Assembly (NCBI GenBank): GCA_030247855.1
Contig: JAPDRN010000089.1
Location: 1-64,000, forward strand
Length of the DNA: 64,000 bases
Source of the DNA: Knufia peltigerae
Lineage: Eukaryota; Ascomycota; Eurotiomycetes; Chaetothyriales; Trichomeriaceae
Direction: 5' to 3'
A model generated the notes under the pieces. That model saw nothing but the letters and a program-made list of their open reading frames with translations. It did not search any database and had not been told where the DNA came from. This document shows positions 42,865 to 52,272 of the stretch, piece after piece. The position numbers and the translations under genes are program-made. Position 1 is the stretch's first letter. Every line of letters begins with the position of its first letter.

Positions 42865-44879
42865 CGTTGGCTTCCGTGCTCCCCTTCCTCTTCATCGTGG
42901 GCTGCGTGCTTGCCCTCCTGCTCGGCGTGGCCGGCCTGTTCAAGGCGTTCTACCGCAAGGTCGACCAGGGCGTGGCGTTGATCGTCAACGACATGAGTGC
43001 GACCCCCAAGGTGCATTTCACCGGCGCGCTGATCATTCCCGTGCTGTACCGCGCCGAGCTGATGCGGATCAGCCTGATCACCCTGCAGATCGACCGCCGC
43101 GGCAAGGAAGGCCTGATCTGCCGCGACAACATGCGCGCCGACATCGCCGTGGCGTTCTACCTGCGGGTCAACGAGACCCAGGCCGACGTGCTGCGCGTGG
43201 CCAAGGCCATCGGCGCAGATCGCGCCTCGGACAAACACGCGGTCGATGAGCTGTTCAACGCCAAGTTCTCCGAAGCACTGAAGACGGTCGGCAAGAAATT
43301 CGACTTCACCGAGCTGTTCGAGAAGCGCCAGGAATTCCGCGACGAGATCATCGCGGTGATCGGCAACGACCTCAATGGGTATGTGCTGGAAGACGTGGCC
43401 ATCGACTACCTGGAGCAGACTCCGAAGTCGCTGCTGGACCAGTTCAACATCCTCGACGCACAGGGCATCCGCAAGATCACCGAGCTGACCGCTGCGCAGA
43501 ACGTGGTGACCAACGAGCTGGAGCAGAACGAGAAGCTGGCCATCACCAAGAAGAACGTGGAAGCGCGCGAAGCGTTGCTGGCGCTTGAACGCCAGCAGGC
43601 CGAGGCCGAGGCACGGCAGAAGCGCGAGATCGAGACCATCCGTGCGCGCGAGGAAGCCGAGACCGCCAAGGTGCAGGAAGAACAGCGCCAGCTGTCCGAG
43701 AACGCCCGCATCGAAGCGCAGCAGGTGATCGACATCCGCGAGCAGAACCGCATGCGCGAAGTCGAAGTGGCCGAGCAGAACCGCCAGCGCGCCGTGGCCA
43801 TCGAAGCCGAGCGCGTCGAACGTGCACGCCAGCTGGAGCAGGTCACCACCGATCGCGAAGTACAGCTGCAGGGCGTGGAGCGTGACAAGGTGGTCGAGCA
43901 GGGCAAGATGGACGTGGCCAACATCACCCGCGAACGCATCTCCATCGACAAGACCGTGGCGCAGGAAGAAGAGCGCATCAAGGAAGTGCGTGAAGTCTCC
44001 GAGGCCGACCGCCAGAAGCAGGTGCTGATCCTGGAAGCTGAAGCCAAGGCGCAGGAATCGCTGGTGCGCGAAGTGAAGGAAGCACAGGCCCGCGAGACCG
44101 CCTCCAAGCATCGCGCAGTGGAGCTGACCACGCTGGCGCAGGCCGAGCACGAAGCGGCCGGCAAGCAGGCCGAGGCCAAGCGCCTGCTGGCCGACGCGTT
44201 CCGCGCCGAACAGGCGGCACCCGGGCTGGCCGAAGCGCAGGTGCGCGAAGCATCGGCGTTGGCCATCGAGAAGGTCGGCATCGCCGAGGCGCGCGTGATC
44301 GAAGCCAAGGCCGAAGCGAACCTGAAGCAGGGCAGCAACGAGGCACGCGTGCTGGCCGAGACGCTGCAGGCACAGGCACAGGGCGAGGAAAAGATGGGCC
44401 TGGCCCGCGCCACCGCCACCGAATCGCTGGGCAATGCCGAAGCCGGCGTGGTGCAGAAGAAGCTGCTGGCCGAAGCCGAAGGCCTGGTCCGCAAGTTCGA
44501 GGCCATCGCCTCGCTGAGCGACCAGGCACGTGGCCACGAAGAGTTCCGCATGATGCTGGACAACAGCCTCAAGCAGGCGCTGGCTTCGATCGAAGCCGGC
44601 AAGGAAGTCTCGCGCGAGAACGCCGGCGTCATCGCCAGCGCCCTGCGCAATGCAGACATCGACCTGATTGGTGGCGACGGTGGCATGTTCGAAAACCTGA
44701 TCAAGGCGGTTTCGCTGGGCAAGTCGATCGAAGGCTTCGCCGGCAAGAGCCCGATCGTGCAGGACCTGATGCAGCGCTACCTGGGCGTCAACGTGGCCGA
44801 CAACGCGCCGCGGCAGATCGCCGAGGACGTGGAGACCGTGCCCGTCGAGTCGACCGCTGTGGTCGACAGCGCGCGCTGA
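42861..44879 (+). CDS. yqiK: Flotillin-like SPFH protein, YqiK family
   Basis: 672 residues. One N-terminal membrane helix (about 5-27) is followed by an SPFH domain (about 35-200, including RADIAVAFYLRVNE and EKRQEFRDEI). A very long charged coiled coil of alternating EAR/AEAEA segments spans about 205-540. The C-terminus (GGDGGMFENLIKAVSLGKS) is typical of YqiK. Flotillins form rings or cages in membrane microdomains and respond to membrane stress. Here the gene is coupled to yqiJ and lies upstream of a giant ATPase and TelA. The C-terminal coil may be the docking surface for these partners (inference). Confidence 0.92.
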   Translation: MTLASVLPFLFIVGCVLALLLGVAGLFKAFYRKVDQGVALIVNDMSATPKVHFTGALIIPVLYRAELMRISLITLQIDRRGKEGLICRDNMRADIAVAFYLRVNETQADVLRVAKAIGADRASDKHAVDELFNAKFSEALKTVGKKFDFTELFEKRQEFRDEIIAVIGNDLNGYVLEDVAIDYLEQTPKSLLDQFNILDAQGIRKITELTAAQNVVTNELEQNEKLAITKKNVEAREALLALERQQAEAEARQKREIETIRAREEAETAKVQEEQRQLSENARIEAQQVIDIREQNRMREVEVAEQNRQRAVAIEAERVERARQLEQVTTDREVQLQGVERDKVVEQGKMDVANITRERISIDKTVAQEEERIKEVREVSEADRQKQVLILEAEAKAQESLVREVKEAQARETASKHRAVELTTLAQAEHEAAGKQAEAKRLLADAFRAEQAAPGLAEAQVREASALAIEKVGIAEARVIEAKAEANLKQGSNEARVLAETLQAQAQGEEKMGLARATATESLGNAEAGVVQKKLLAEAEGLVRKFEAIASLSDQARGHEEFRMMLDNSLKQALASIEAGKEVSRENAGVIASALRNADIDLIGGDGGMFENLIKAVSLGKSIEGFAGKSPIVQDLMQRYLGVNVADNAPRQIAEDVETVPVESTAVVDSAR

Positions 44880-44886
44880 TCCACCC

Positions 44887-44937
44887 GGCGATGGCCACCG
44901 CCATCGCCCACCCGTGCCGGCCGCATCGACGGCCGGC
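44887..44937 (+). promoter_or_regulatory. Two tandem hairpins between yqiK and the ATPase gene
   Basis: GGCGATGGC-CACC-GCCATCGCC (44887-44908) and GCCGGCCG-CATCGA-CGGCCGGC (44916-44937) fill the 82-base gap. No T run follows, so they may tune mRNA stability or read-through rather than end transcription. Confidence 0.45.
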
Positions 44938-44961
44938 CGTCCGTGAGCCGGAAACCTGCTG

Positions 44962-47900
44962 ATGTCCGAAATCAAACCGTCCACCGAGACCGCCGTGCCA
45001 GAGGCTGCCGGCGATACCGTCGACCAGGCCGTGGCCCAGGGCGGCGCCTATGAAGTCCTGCGGCGCCGACTTGGCGAACAGGGCCAGCGCCTGCAGGCCG
45101 TTGCCGAGCAGCTGAACCGCCAGCGCCTGGTCGAGTTCGGCGACAGCCGCCTGGAGGTGATCGGCCGCTTCCGCATCCGCAGCGAGAACAACTGCGTCGG
45201 CCGCGACATCGTCCAGGTCGGGCCGGACCGCCTGCTGTTCGGCTACAACGTGTTCATCGGGCTCAAGACCCAGACCCGCATCGAAGATGTGTTCGGCCTG
45301 TACCGGCTGGTACAGGGCACTGAGGGCTACGACGTCGCCGCCCTCGAGCTGAAGGGCAGTTTCCTCGATCAGCCCGGCTTTGTGCACGACTTCAACGAGC
45401 TGTACGCCTACTACAAGCATGCGCGCCTGCTGCAGCTGATCGTGGTAGGCGATAAATTGCTGGCCTCGTTCCAGATCGGCGAGCGCAGCAGCGACGTGCG
45501 CGTATTCCGCTGGGCGCTGGCACGCGATGGTGAATTGACCTACCTCGACGCCCGTGGCGAGCGCGACATCGCCCTGCCGCCGCCCTTCGATTTCGAATGG
45601 ACCCGCGCCACCCGCGACCTCGCCGTCAACGGCCGCCATTCGCATCTGAACATCCTCGACACCCTGTTCGTGGAGACCACCGGTGGCGACTTGACCATCA
45701 AGGTGGAGAACAACACCGAAACCGGGCAGGGCATCTACAGCGAACCGGTGGAAGACAGCACGCAGTCACTTGACGATGCGCAGTTCGAGTTCGCCCGGGT
45801 CGGCTCGCTGGTGCTGCTGAAAGTGTTGCCCTATCGCGAAACCGAATGGCGCGGACTGATCTACAACACGCTCACCGGTGACATCGTGCGCAACGATGCC
45901 ATCGTCCAGGCCTGTGTGCAGCTGCCCGAAGACCACGGCATCATCTTCCCCGGCGGCTATTACCTGCAGGGGGGCGAGCACAAGGCGTTCGACGCCTCGA
46001 TGGATGGCATGCAGTTCAAGCGCAGCATCCGTTCGCCCAACGGCGAGGACGTGCTGTACATCTTCTACGAGCGCGAAGGCGGGCGCTCGGCGCTGTTCGT
46101 CTACAACACCATCCAGCGCGTGCTGCAGAATCCGGTGTTCGGCCACGGCTACGCCTTCATGCAGGACGGACGCATGGTGCTGTTCCATGCCGAAGGCAGC
46201 GAGCCGACCCGCATCCATCCGATGCAGGTCTGGCAGACGCCTTTCAGCAGCGATGAGTTCGCCGCCAGCCGTCCGCCCGGTAATACCTTCATGGGCCGCA
46301 TCGGCAACGCCGAGCTGGTGCGTGGCATCTCCAACCTGTTCAACCTGGCGCGCGGGATCGACGGCCAGGATGTATCGGTGCAGCGCTACCAGCGCCTGGT
46401 AGCCGACACCCGGCGGCTTTTCGATGCGCATCATTGGCTGGGTGACGAGGCCTGCGATGGCGCCGAAGCCCTGCTGCGGCAGATCAGCGCCACCGGCGAA
46501 TCGGTGCTGGACGAATACGAAAAGGTGCAGTCGATCCGCCAGCAGTCGGCCCAGGCAATGGTCGAGGCCGAGACCACGCACAAGGCGCTGCTGGGCCGGC
46601 TGCAGCCGGAAAACTGGAACGAGGTGCAGGCCTTCGTCGAAGCGCTCAACGCGATCACCGCACTGCGCGGTCGACTGCTGACCATCCGCGAACTGCGCTA
46701 CATCGATACTGCGCGCATCGAGGCGATGGCCGCCGAGCTGGTGCAGGCGCACGACCGTGTCGGCGCCGCCACCGGAGCCTTCCTTGCCGGCGATGCAGCA
46801 CTGGCCCCCTTGACCGCCCGCATGCAGGCGCTGGACGAAGCCGCACAGCAGGCCGCCAGTGCACGCCAGCTGGATGAGCAGCTGGACGGCCTGCGCGGCA
46901 TGGCCGGCGATCTGGACATGCTGTCCGAGCTGATGGCCGGGCTGAAGGTCGACGATGCGACCGCGCGCACCCGCGTGGTCGAATCCATCTCGCTGCTGTA
47001 CGGGCGCCTGAACCAGGCGCGCGCGCGCGCCGAACAGCGCCGCAGGTCGCTGGGCTCGGCCGAAGCCGTGGCCCAGTTCGCCGCCCAGTTCGCCCTGTTC
47101 TCGCAATCGATCACCAGCGCGCTGGCAATGGCGAGCGACCCTGAGCGTGCCGACGAACAGTTGTCGCGCTTGCTGGTGCAGCTGGAAGAACTGGAGAGCC
47201 AGTTCGGCGAGCATGAGCAGTTCCTCGGCGACATCCTGAGCAAACGCGAAGAGCTGGTCGAAGCCTTCGATACGCACAAGCAGGCCCTGCTGGATGATCG
47301 CCAGCGCAAGGCGCGCTCGGTGCTCGATGCCGCCAACCGCATCCTGGATGGTCTCGGCAAGCGTACCGAGCGGTTCGGCACGGCCGACGAACTCAACGCG
47401 TTCTTCGCCGGCGATCCGCTGATCCTCAAGCTGCGTGAACTGGCCGAGCGCCTGCGTGCGCTGCGCGACAATGTCAAGGCTGACGATGTCGAGGCGCGCC
47501 TGAAGGGCGTCCGCGACCAGGCTGTGCGCCAGCTGCGTGACCGCAGCGACCTGTACGAGGCGGGTGGCAACGTAGTCCGCCTTGGTCCGCGCCATCGATT
47601 CAGCGTGAACACCCAGGCGCTGGACCTGACCCTGCTGCCGCGTGGCGAAACCCTTGCCATCCATCTCACCGGCACCGACTTCCTGGAGACCCTGCACGAT
47701 CCCGAGCTGGATGCGCTGAAGCCGTTCTGGCAGGTGACCCTGGATTCGGAGTCGGCAGCGATCTACCGCGGCGAATACCTGGCCGGGTGCCTGTTGCTGG
47801 CGGCGGAGGAGGGCCGCGATGGCCTGGACCTGGCCCAGCTGCAGCACGATGCGGCCGAGCCCGAAGCGCTGGACCAGCGGGTCCGCGCCTTTGCTGCGCC

Positions 47901-50334
47901 CCGTTACCGCGAAGGTTACGAGCGCGGTATCCATGACCACGACGCTGCCCTGATCCTGCGCGCGCTGTTGCCGTTGCAGCAGGCGGCCGGTCCGCTGCGG
48001 CATTCGCCCCACGTGCGCGCGTTGGCGCTGTTGTTCTGGGCCGCGCGGCAACGCGATGAAGCCGTGGCGCAGTGGCCTGGCCGGCAGGCCGGCGCGGAGG
48101 CCATCGCGCGCCTGTTCGGTTCCGATGAGGGGCGTCAGGCGCTGCGCGCGGAAATGGCGAAGGCGCTGCATGACTACGCACAGACCCATGCACTGCCGTT
48201 CGACGCCGCCGCCGCCGATGCTGCAGCGGCGTATCTGGGCGAAGAACTGGTCGCCGGCGAGCCGGTGTTCAGCAGCAGCCGCCACGCGCAGGCACTGCTG
48301 GACGCGCTGTCGCAGCAACTGGAACAGGCGGGGCAGCGTGAAGCGCTTGAACGTGCGCTGCAGCGCTCGCAGGATCCGCTGGCTACGCGCTGGGCGTTGG
48401 CCGGGCAATGGCTGCGGGCGCTCGCCGGGCTGCCGGCACAGTCGGCACATGCCGGCTATGTCGAAGAAGCGGCGGCACTGCTGCTGGTGCAGCGACAGCT
48501 GCGCACGCGTGCCAGCGATGCACCGCTGCAGGCGGAGGTCAGTGGCCTGCTGGGCGAGCATGCCCGCATCCACAACGGCAGTCTGACCGTGTCGCTGGAT
48601 GATTTCCTGGCACGCCTGCAGCACCACCTGCAGTCCTTCGTGCCGGCATTCCACGCCTATCAGGCGGTGCGCCAGGGCATCATCGGCCGCGAACGCGAAA
48701 CCCTGCGGCTGTCGGAGTTCAAGGCGCGGCCGTTGTCGTCCTTCGTCCGCAACAAGCTGATCAACGACGTGTATCTCGGCGTGATCGGCGACAACCTGGC
48801 CAAGCAGATGGGCACTGTTGGCGAGAACAAGCGCAGCGACCTGATGGGCCTGCTGATGATGATCTCGCCGCCGGGCTACGGCAAAACCACGTTGATGGAG
48901 TACGTGGCGCATCGCCTCGGCCTGGTCTTCATGAAGATCAACGGCCCCGCACTGGGCCACGAAGTGCGGTCGCTGGATCCCCAGCAGGCACCGGACGCCA
49001 CCTCGCGGCAGGAGCTGGAAAAGCTCAACCTGGCGTTGGAGATGGGCAACAACACCATGCTGTATGTCGATGACATCCAGCACACGCACCCCGAGTTCCT
49101 GCAGAAGTTCATCTCGCTGTGCGATGGCACGCGCCGCATCGAAGGCGTATGGCGCGGCCATACGCGCACCTACGACATGCGTGGCAAGAAATTCTGCGTG
49201 GTCATGGCCGGCAACCCGTACACCGAGTCCGGCGAAGTGTTCAAGATTCCGGACATGCTGGCCAACCGTGCCGACATCTACAACCTGGGCGATGTGCTCG
49301 GTGGCATGGAAGCAGCCTTCACTCTCAGCTACATCGAGAACAGCCTGACCTCCAACCCGGTATTGGCGCCGCTGGCCACGCGCGAGATGGCCGACCTGTA
49401 CCTGCTGGTCGACCGCGCGATGGGCAAGGATGTGTCCAGCAACGGCCTGAGCCACGCTTACAGCGGCGCAGAGATCAACGAGATCACCGCCACCTTGCAG
49501 CGCATGCTGCAGGTCCGTGATGTGGTCTACAAGGTCAACCAGCAGTACATTGCCAGCGCTGCCCAGGATGACCGCTATCGCACCGAGCCGCCCTTCCGCC
49601 TGCAGGGCAGCTACCGCAACATGAACAAGCTGGCGGAGAAGATTTCGCCGGTGATGAATGACGACGAGCTGCAGCAGCTGATCTCTGACCACTACCTGGG
49701 CGAAGCGCAGCTGCTGACCACCGGTGCCGAAGAGAATCTGCTGAAGCTGTCCGAGCTGCGTGGCGTGCTCGATGAAGAACGCGCGCAACGCTGGGCGCAG
49801 ATCAAGCGCGATTTCCTGCGCAACAAGGCGATGGGCGCCGGTGACAGTGATGTCGGTGGGCGCGTGGTCGCGCAGCTGGCCGACATCGCCAGTGCGTTGC
49901 AGCTGCCGCCACCGCCGGTGGAGGTAGCCGCCGCACCCGAGCCGGCGCCATGGCCAGCCCTGCTGGCAGCGCTGCAGCGCTTGGCCGATGCACGTCCGGC
50001 CAGCGCGCCGGCTGCCGCCGTACCGCAGGCCGCAGCCACGCCGTTGGCCGAAGACCTGCAGGCCGGCCTGGCACCGCTGCTGCAGCTGCTGGTCGCCTCG
50101 CAGGAACAGCAGGTGCAGCTGTCGCAGACGTTGGCGGCGTTCGCCGGGTGGGCACGGCAGCAGGTAACTACCGATGTGGCCACGACGGACACGCGTCGTC
50201 GCCCGCGCGTGCGTCGTGCAGCGACTCCGGAAGAACGTGCGCTGGACGAAGCGCTGATGCGCCACTTCTACGGCGAATCATTGCCGCCGGAAACGGTGGC
50301 TGATGACGGCCCACGGCCGCCGCCGCTGCCGTGA
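44962..50334 (+). CDS. Giant DUF3686 AAA-type ATPase
   Basis: 1790 residues, the largest product here. The N-terminal part (about 20-480) is the DUF3686 region with YEVLRRRLGEQ and IRSENNCVGRDIVQVG. A long helical stretch (about 490-900) follows. A C-terminal AAA+ domain has Walker A SPPGYGKTT (K1308) and Walker B MLYVDD (to D1371), then VVMAGNPYTESGEVFKIPDM and GAEINEI. The tail is alanine/proline-rich and ends basic. Database names such as DNA repair ATPase for this family are not based on known biochemistry that I can cite. Its neighbours, a flotillin pair and TelA, suggest a membrane-stress or envelope-protection role. The following gene starts within its stop codon. Confidence 0.88.
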   Translation: MSEIKPSTETAVPEAAGDTVDQAVAQGGAYEVLRRRLGEQGQRLQAVAEQLNRQRLVEFGDSRLEVIGRFRIRSENNCVGRDIVQVGPDRLLFGYNVFIGLKTQTRIEDVFGLYRLVQGTEGYDVAALELKGSFLDQPGFVHDFNELYAYYKHARLLQLIVVGDKLLASFQIGERSSDVRVFRWALARDGELTYLDARGERDIALPPPFDFEWTRATRDLAVNGRHSHLNILDTLFVETTGGDLTIKVENNTETGQGIYSEPVEDSTQSLDDAQFEFARVGSLVLLKVLPYRETEWRGLIYNTLTGDIVRNDAIVQACVQLPEDHGIIFPGGYYLQGGEHKAFDASMDGMQFKRSIRSPNGEDVLYIFYEREGGRSALFVYNTIQRVLQNPVFGHGYAFMQDGRMVLFHAEGSEPTRIHPMQVWQTPFSSDEFAASRPPGNTFMGRIGNAELVRGISNLFNLARGIDGQDVSVQRYQRLVADTRRLFDAHHWLGDEACDGAEALLRQISATGESVLDEYEKVQSIRQQSAQAMVEAETTHKALLGRLQPENWNEVQAFVEALNAITALRGRLLTIRELRYIDTARIEAMAAELVQAHDRVGAATGAFLAGDAALAPLTARMQALDEAAQQAASARQLDEQLDGLRGMAGDLDMLSELMAGLKVDDATARTRVVESISLLYGRLNQARARAEQRRRSLGSAEAVAQFAAQFALFSQSITSALAMASDPERADEQLSRLLVQLEELESQFGEHEQFLGDILSKREELVEAFDTHKQALLDDRQRKARSVLDAANRILDGLGKRTERFGTADELNAFFAGDPLILKLRELAERLRALRDNVKADDVEARLKGVRDQAVRQLRDRSDLYEAGGNVVRLGPRHRFSVNTQALDLTLLPRGETLAIHLTGTDFLETLHDPELDALKPFWQVTLDSESAAIYRGEYLAGCLLLAAEEGRDGLDLAQLQHDAAEPEALDQRVRAFAAPRYREGYERGIHDHDAALILRALLPLQQAAGPLRHSPHVRALALLFWAARQRDEAVAQWPGRQAGAEAIARLFGSDEGRQALRAEMAKALHDYAQTHALPFDAAAADAAAAYLGEELVAGEPVFSSSRHAQALLDALSQQLEQAGQREALERALQRSQDPLATRWALAGQWLRALAGLPAQSAHAGYVEEAAALLLVQRQLRTRASDAPLQAEVSGLLGEHARIHNGSLTVSLDDFLARLQHHLQSFVPAFHAYQAVRQGIIGRERETLRLSEFKARPLSSFVRNKLINDVYLGVIGDNLAKQMGTVGENKRSDLMGLLMMISPPGYGKTTLMEYVAHRLGLVFMKINGPALGHEVRSLDPQQAPDATSRQELEKLNLALEMGNNTMLYVDDIQHTHPEFLQKFISLCDGTRRIEGVWRGHTRTYDMRGKKFCVVMAGNPYTESGEVFKIPDMLANRADIYNLGDVLGGMEAAFTLSYIENSLTSNPVLAPLATREMADLYLLVDRAMGKDVSSNGLSHAYSGAEINEITATLQRMLQVRDVVYKVNQQYIASAAQDDRYRTEPPFRLQGSYRNMNKLAEKISPVMNDDELQQLISDHYLGEAQLLTTGAEENLLKLSELRGVLDEERAQRWAQIKRDFLRNKAMGAGDSDVGGRVVAQLADIASALQLPPPPVEVAAAPEPAPWPALLAALQRLADARPASAPAAAVPQAAATPLAEDLQAGLAPLLQLLVASQEQQVQLSQTLAAFAGWARQQVTTDVATTDTRRRPRVRRAATPEERALDEALMRHFYGESLPPETVADDGPRPPPLP

Positions 50335-51038
50335 CCTGTGTGCGCTCCCTGCCCGAACCCGCGCTTCCGGCGTATGCCGACGTAGCCGCGCTGGCTGCGT
50401 ATGGCAGCCCCTTGCTGCAGCTACTGGCCGAGCCGACGCCGTTGCAGGCCGACGCGGGCGGCGAAGGACTGGTGGCTGCGCTGGCGCGGATCGCCTTGGC
50501 CCTGCAGGCCAGCGATCCGGCGCGCCTGCGGCGGCAGGAGAGCTGGTGGGGGCGCCTGCTCGGCCGCGACGTTGCGCGCCAAGCGCAGGCGCAGGAGCTG
50601 CAGGCGCAGCTGGGCGTACTGGTGCTGCAGGCGCGCGAGCAGGCGCAGGGTCTCGCGCAGCGTGTGCAGCAGCGTGCCCGGGCCATCATCGACAACGATG
50701 CGGCTGCCGCCGCGTTGGAGGCCTGGGCCACGTTCGGCGCCGCGCAGTTGGCGAGCCTGGAAGGCGCTGCGCAGACCGCGCTGGCCCCGCGTGTGGGCCA
50801 CCTGCAGCGGTTGGCCACGCTGCGGCGCATCGAAAGCGGGCAGTGGCAGCTGCTGCAGGAGCACGACGAAGCCCTGCTGCAGCGCTTCATCCGTATCCAC
50901 GATGTCCTGCTGCCGGCCTGGCGCCAGGCCGCGCTGGCTGGCCAGGCACAGGCCCAGGCTGCACAGGCCGCGCACGCAACCACGCTGCAGGCCCAGATCG
51001 ACGACGAAGTGGCCGCTGCTCAGGCTAGACTGCGCTGA
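50331..51038 (+). CDS. Short helical protein, probable divergent TelA relative
   Basis: 235 residues from GTG 50331 (GTGA overlap with the ATPase stop). It is rich in alanine, glutamine and arginine and almost wholly helical, with no signal peptide or membrane helix. The C-terminal half RVGHLQRLATLRRIES... FIRIHDVLLPAWRQ lines up with RVSDLQLMQ... FNTVRDITIPSWKRQ in the TelA protein encoded next, with the same order and spacing. SWWGRLLGRD may match the short hydrophobic segment before the TelA coil. I infer a shortened TelA paralogue that could assemble with TelA. No known family was recognised with certainty. Confidence 0.75.
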   Translation: MTCVRSLPEPALPAYADVAALAAYGSPLLQLLAEPTPLQADAGGEGLVAALARIALALQASDPARLRRQESWWGRLLGRDVARQAQAQELQAQLGVLVLQAREQAQGLAQRVQQRARAIIDNDAAAAALEAWATFGAAQLASLEGAAQTALAPRVGHLQRLATLRRIESGQWQLLQEHDEALLQRFIRIHDVLLPAWRQAALAGQAQAQAAQAAHATTLQAQIDDEVAAAQARLR

Positions 51039-51081
51039 GCCGGCCGCCGCTGCCGCTTATCCACTGCAAGGACACTGCCCG

Positions 51082-52191
51082 ATGACCCAGGACAGCCAGA
51101 ACTCCGGCACGCTCGTGCCCGCCACGGCCCCCGTTCCCGAACTTGATGACAGCACGTTGAAGGCCCTCGGCCTGGTCCGCGACGACCTGCCGCGCATCGC
51201 CGAAATCGGTCGCGAGCTGGAAGACCTGCGTCCAGGCAACCTGCAGGTGTTCGGCCGTGAGGCCGCCGCACGGACAACGGCGTTCTCCAGCCAGCTGCTG
51301 GACCAGGTGCGCAACCGTGACCTCGACGCCAATGGCGAGAAACTCGGCGAAGTGGTGCGCATCGCGCGTGAGCTCAAGCTGGATGGTTTTTCCCAGCGCT
51401 CGAAGGTGCCGTTGATCGGTGGCCTGATCGATCGCCTGCGTTCTTCCAAGGGCGAACTGGTGCAGAAGTTCAGCGATACCAATTCGCAGATCGAACAGCT
51501 GCTCGGCGACGTGGGCGCGCAACAGGCACTGATGGGCAAGCGGGTGAGCGATTTCGACCGCATGCATGACATCGTCCGCGAGGAGCGTCACGCCCTGGGC
51601 CTGTATGCCGCCGCCGGCAAGCAGCGCCTGGCCCAGCTGCAGTCCGAGCAGTTGCTGGGGCAGGGCAGCGAAGACCCGCAGCAGCGCATCCGCCAGAGCG
51701 AGATCGACAATGCGATCCGCCTGATCGAGAAGCGCGTCTCCGACCTGCAGCTGATGCAGCACGCGGCTGATCAGTCGTTGCCGATGATCCGCCTGATCCA
51801 GGCCAATGCGTTGCAGCTGATCGAGAAATTCAACACCGTCCGCGACATTACCATCCCCTCGTGGAAGCGTCAGTTCGCGATCCAGTTGTCGCTGGGCGAA
51901 CAGAAGAACGCCGCCGAACTGGCCAACGCCATCGACGATGCGACCAATGAGCTGATGCAACGCAATGCCGACCTGATGCGCCAGGCCTCGGTGGACACTG
52001 CACGCAGCAACCAGCGCGGGGTGATCGACGTGGCCACGTTGCGCCACGTGCACGATCAGCTGATCGCCACGGTCGAAGAGGTGCGCAGCATCCACCGCGA
52101 GGGCATGCAGCAGCGTCAGCAGGCCGAAGTCGAGCTGTCGCGCCTGCGCGAGGATCTGCAGCAGCGCCTGGCGGCGCCGACGGCGCCTTGA
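51082..52191 (+). CDS. telA: TelA-family toxic-anion resistance protein
   Basis: 369 residues from ATG 51082, behind AAGGA. The all-helical body with KVPLIGGLIDRLRSS, the segment RDITIPSWKRQFAIQLSLGEQKNA and TNELMQRNADLMRQAS is diagnostic for the TelA/KlaA family. Members are tied to tellurite resistance and to tolerance of envelope-acting stress, but the mechanism is not known. No terBCDE genes are nearby, so this is not a classical ter cluster. It closes the five-gene unit and is followed by a hairpin. Confidence 0.92.
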   Translation: MTQDSQNSGTLVPATAPVPELDDSTLKALGLVRDDLPRIAEIGRELEDLRPGNLQVFGREAAARTTAFSSQLLDQVRNRDLDANGEKLGEVVRIARELKLDGFSQRSKVPLIGGLIDRLRSSKGELVQKFSDTNSQIEQLLGDVGAQQALMGKRVSDFDRMHDIVREERHALGLYAAAGKQRLAQLQSEQLLGQGSEDPQQRIRQSEIDNAIRLIEKRVSDLQLMQHAADQSLPMIRLIQANALQLIEKFNTVRDITIPSWKRQFAIQLSLGEQKNAAELANAIDDATNELMQRNADLMRQASVDTARSNQRGVIDVATLRHVHDQLIATVEEVRSIHREGMQQRQQAEVELSRLREDLQQRLAAPTAP

Positions 52192-52199
52192 TAGCGCTT

Positions 52200-52228
52200 G
52201 GCAGCATCGAGCGTGCTCGATCGCTGCC
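52200..52228. terminator. Stem-loop between telA and the LysR-type gene
   Basis: GGCAGCATCGAGC pairs with GCTCGATCGCTGCC around GT with one bulge. It lies between convergent genes and could end both. Confidence 0.65.
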
Positions 52229-52241
52229 GGTTGGTCCTTCT

Positions 52242-52265
52242 GTAGAGCCGAGCCTGCGCTCGGCC
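52242..52265 (+). repeat. Single GTAG-type REP palindrome
   Basis: GTAGAGCCGAGC-CTGC-GCTCGGC has the GTAG start and hairpin of the SMAG family, between telA and the LysR-type gene. Confidence 0.75.
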
Positions 52266-52272
52266 TTCGTAC

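Noticed and set aside
42858..44984. 708-codon minus-strand frame opposite yqiK
   Set aside because: Mirror of the coiled-coil repeats of the flotillin; leucine/histidine-rich and without recognisable features.
45766..50265. 1499-codon open frame antisense to the giant ATPase gene
   Set aside because: It is exceptionally long, but it is the mirror of a GC-rich coding frame with third-position G/C bias. Its product is a low-complexity run of Q, R, L, H and V without a known domain, and the sense frame has clear ATPase motifs and coupled neighbours.
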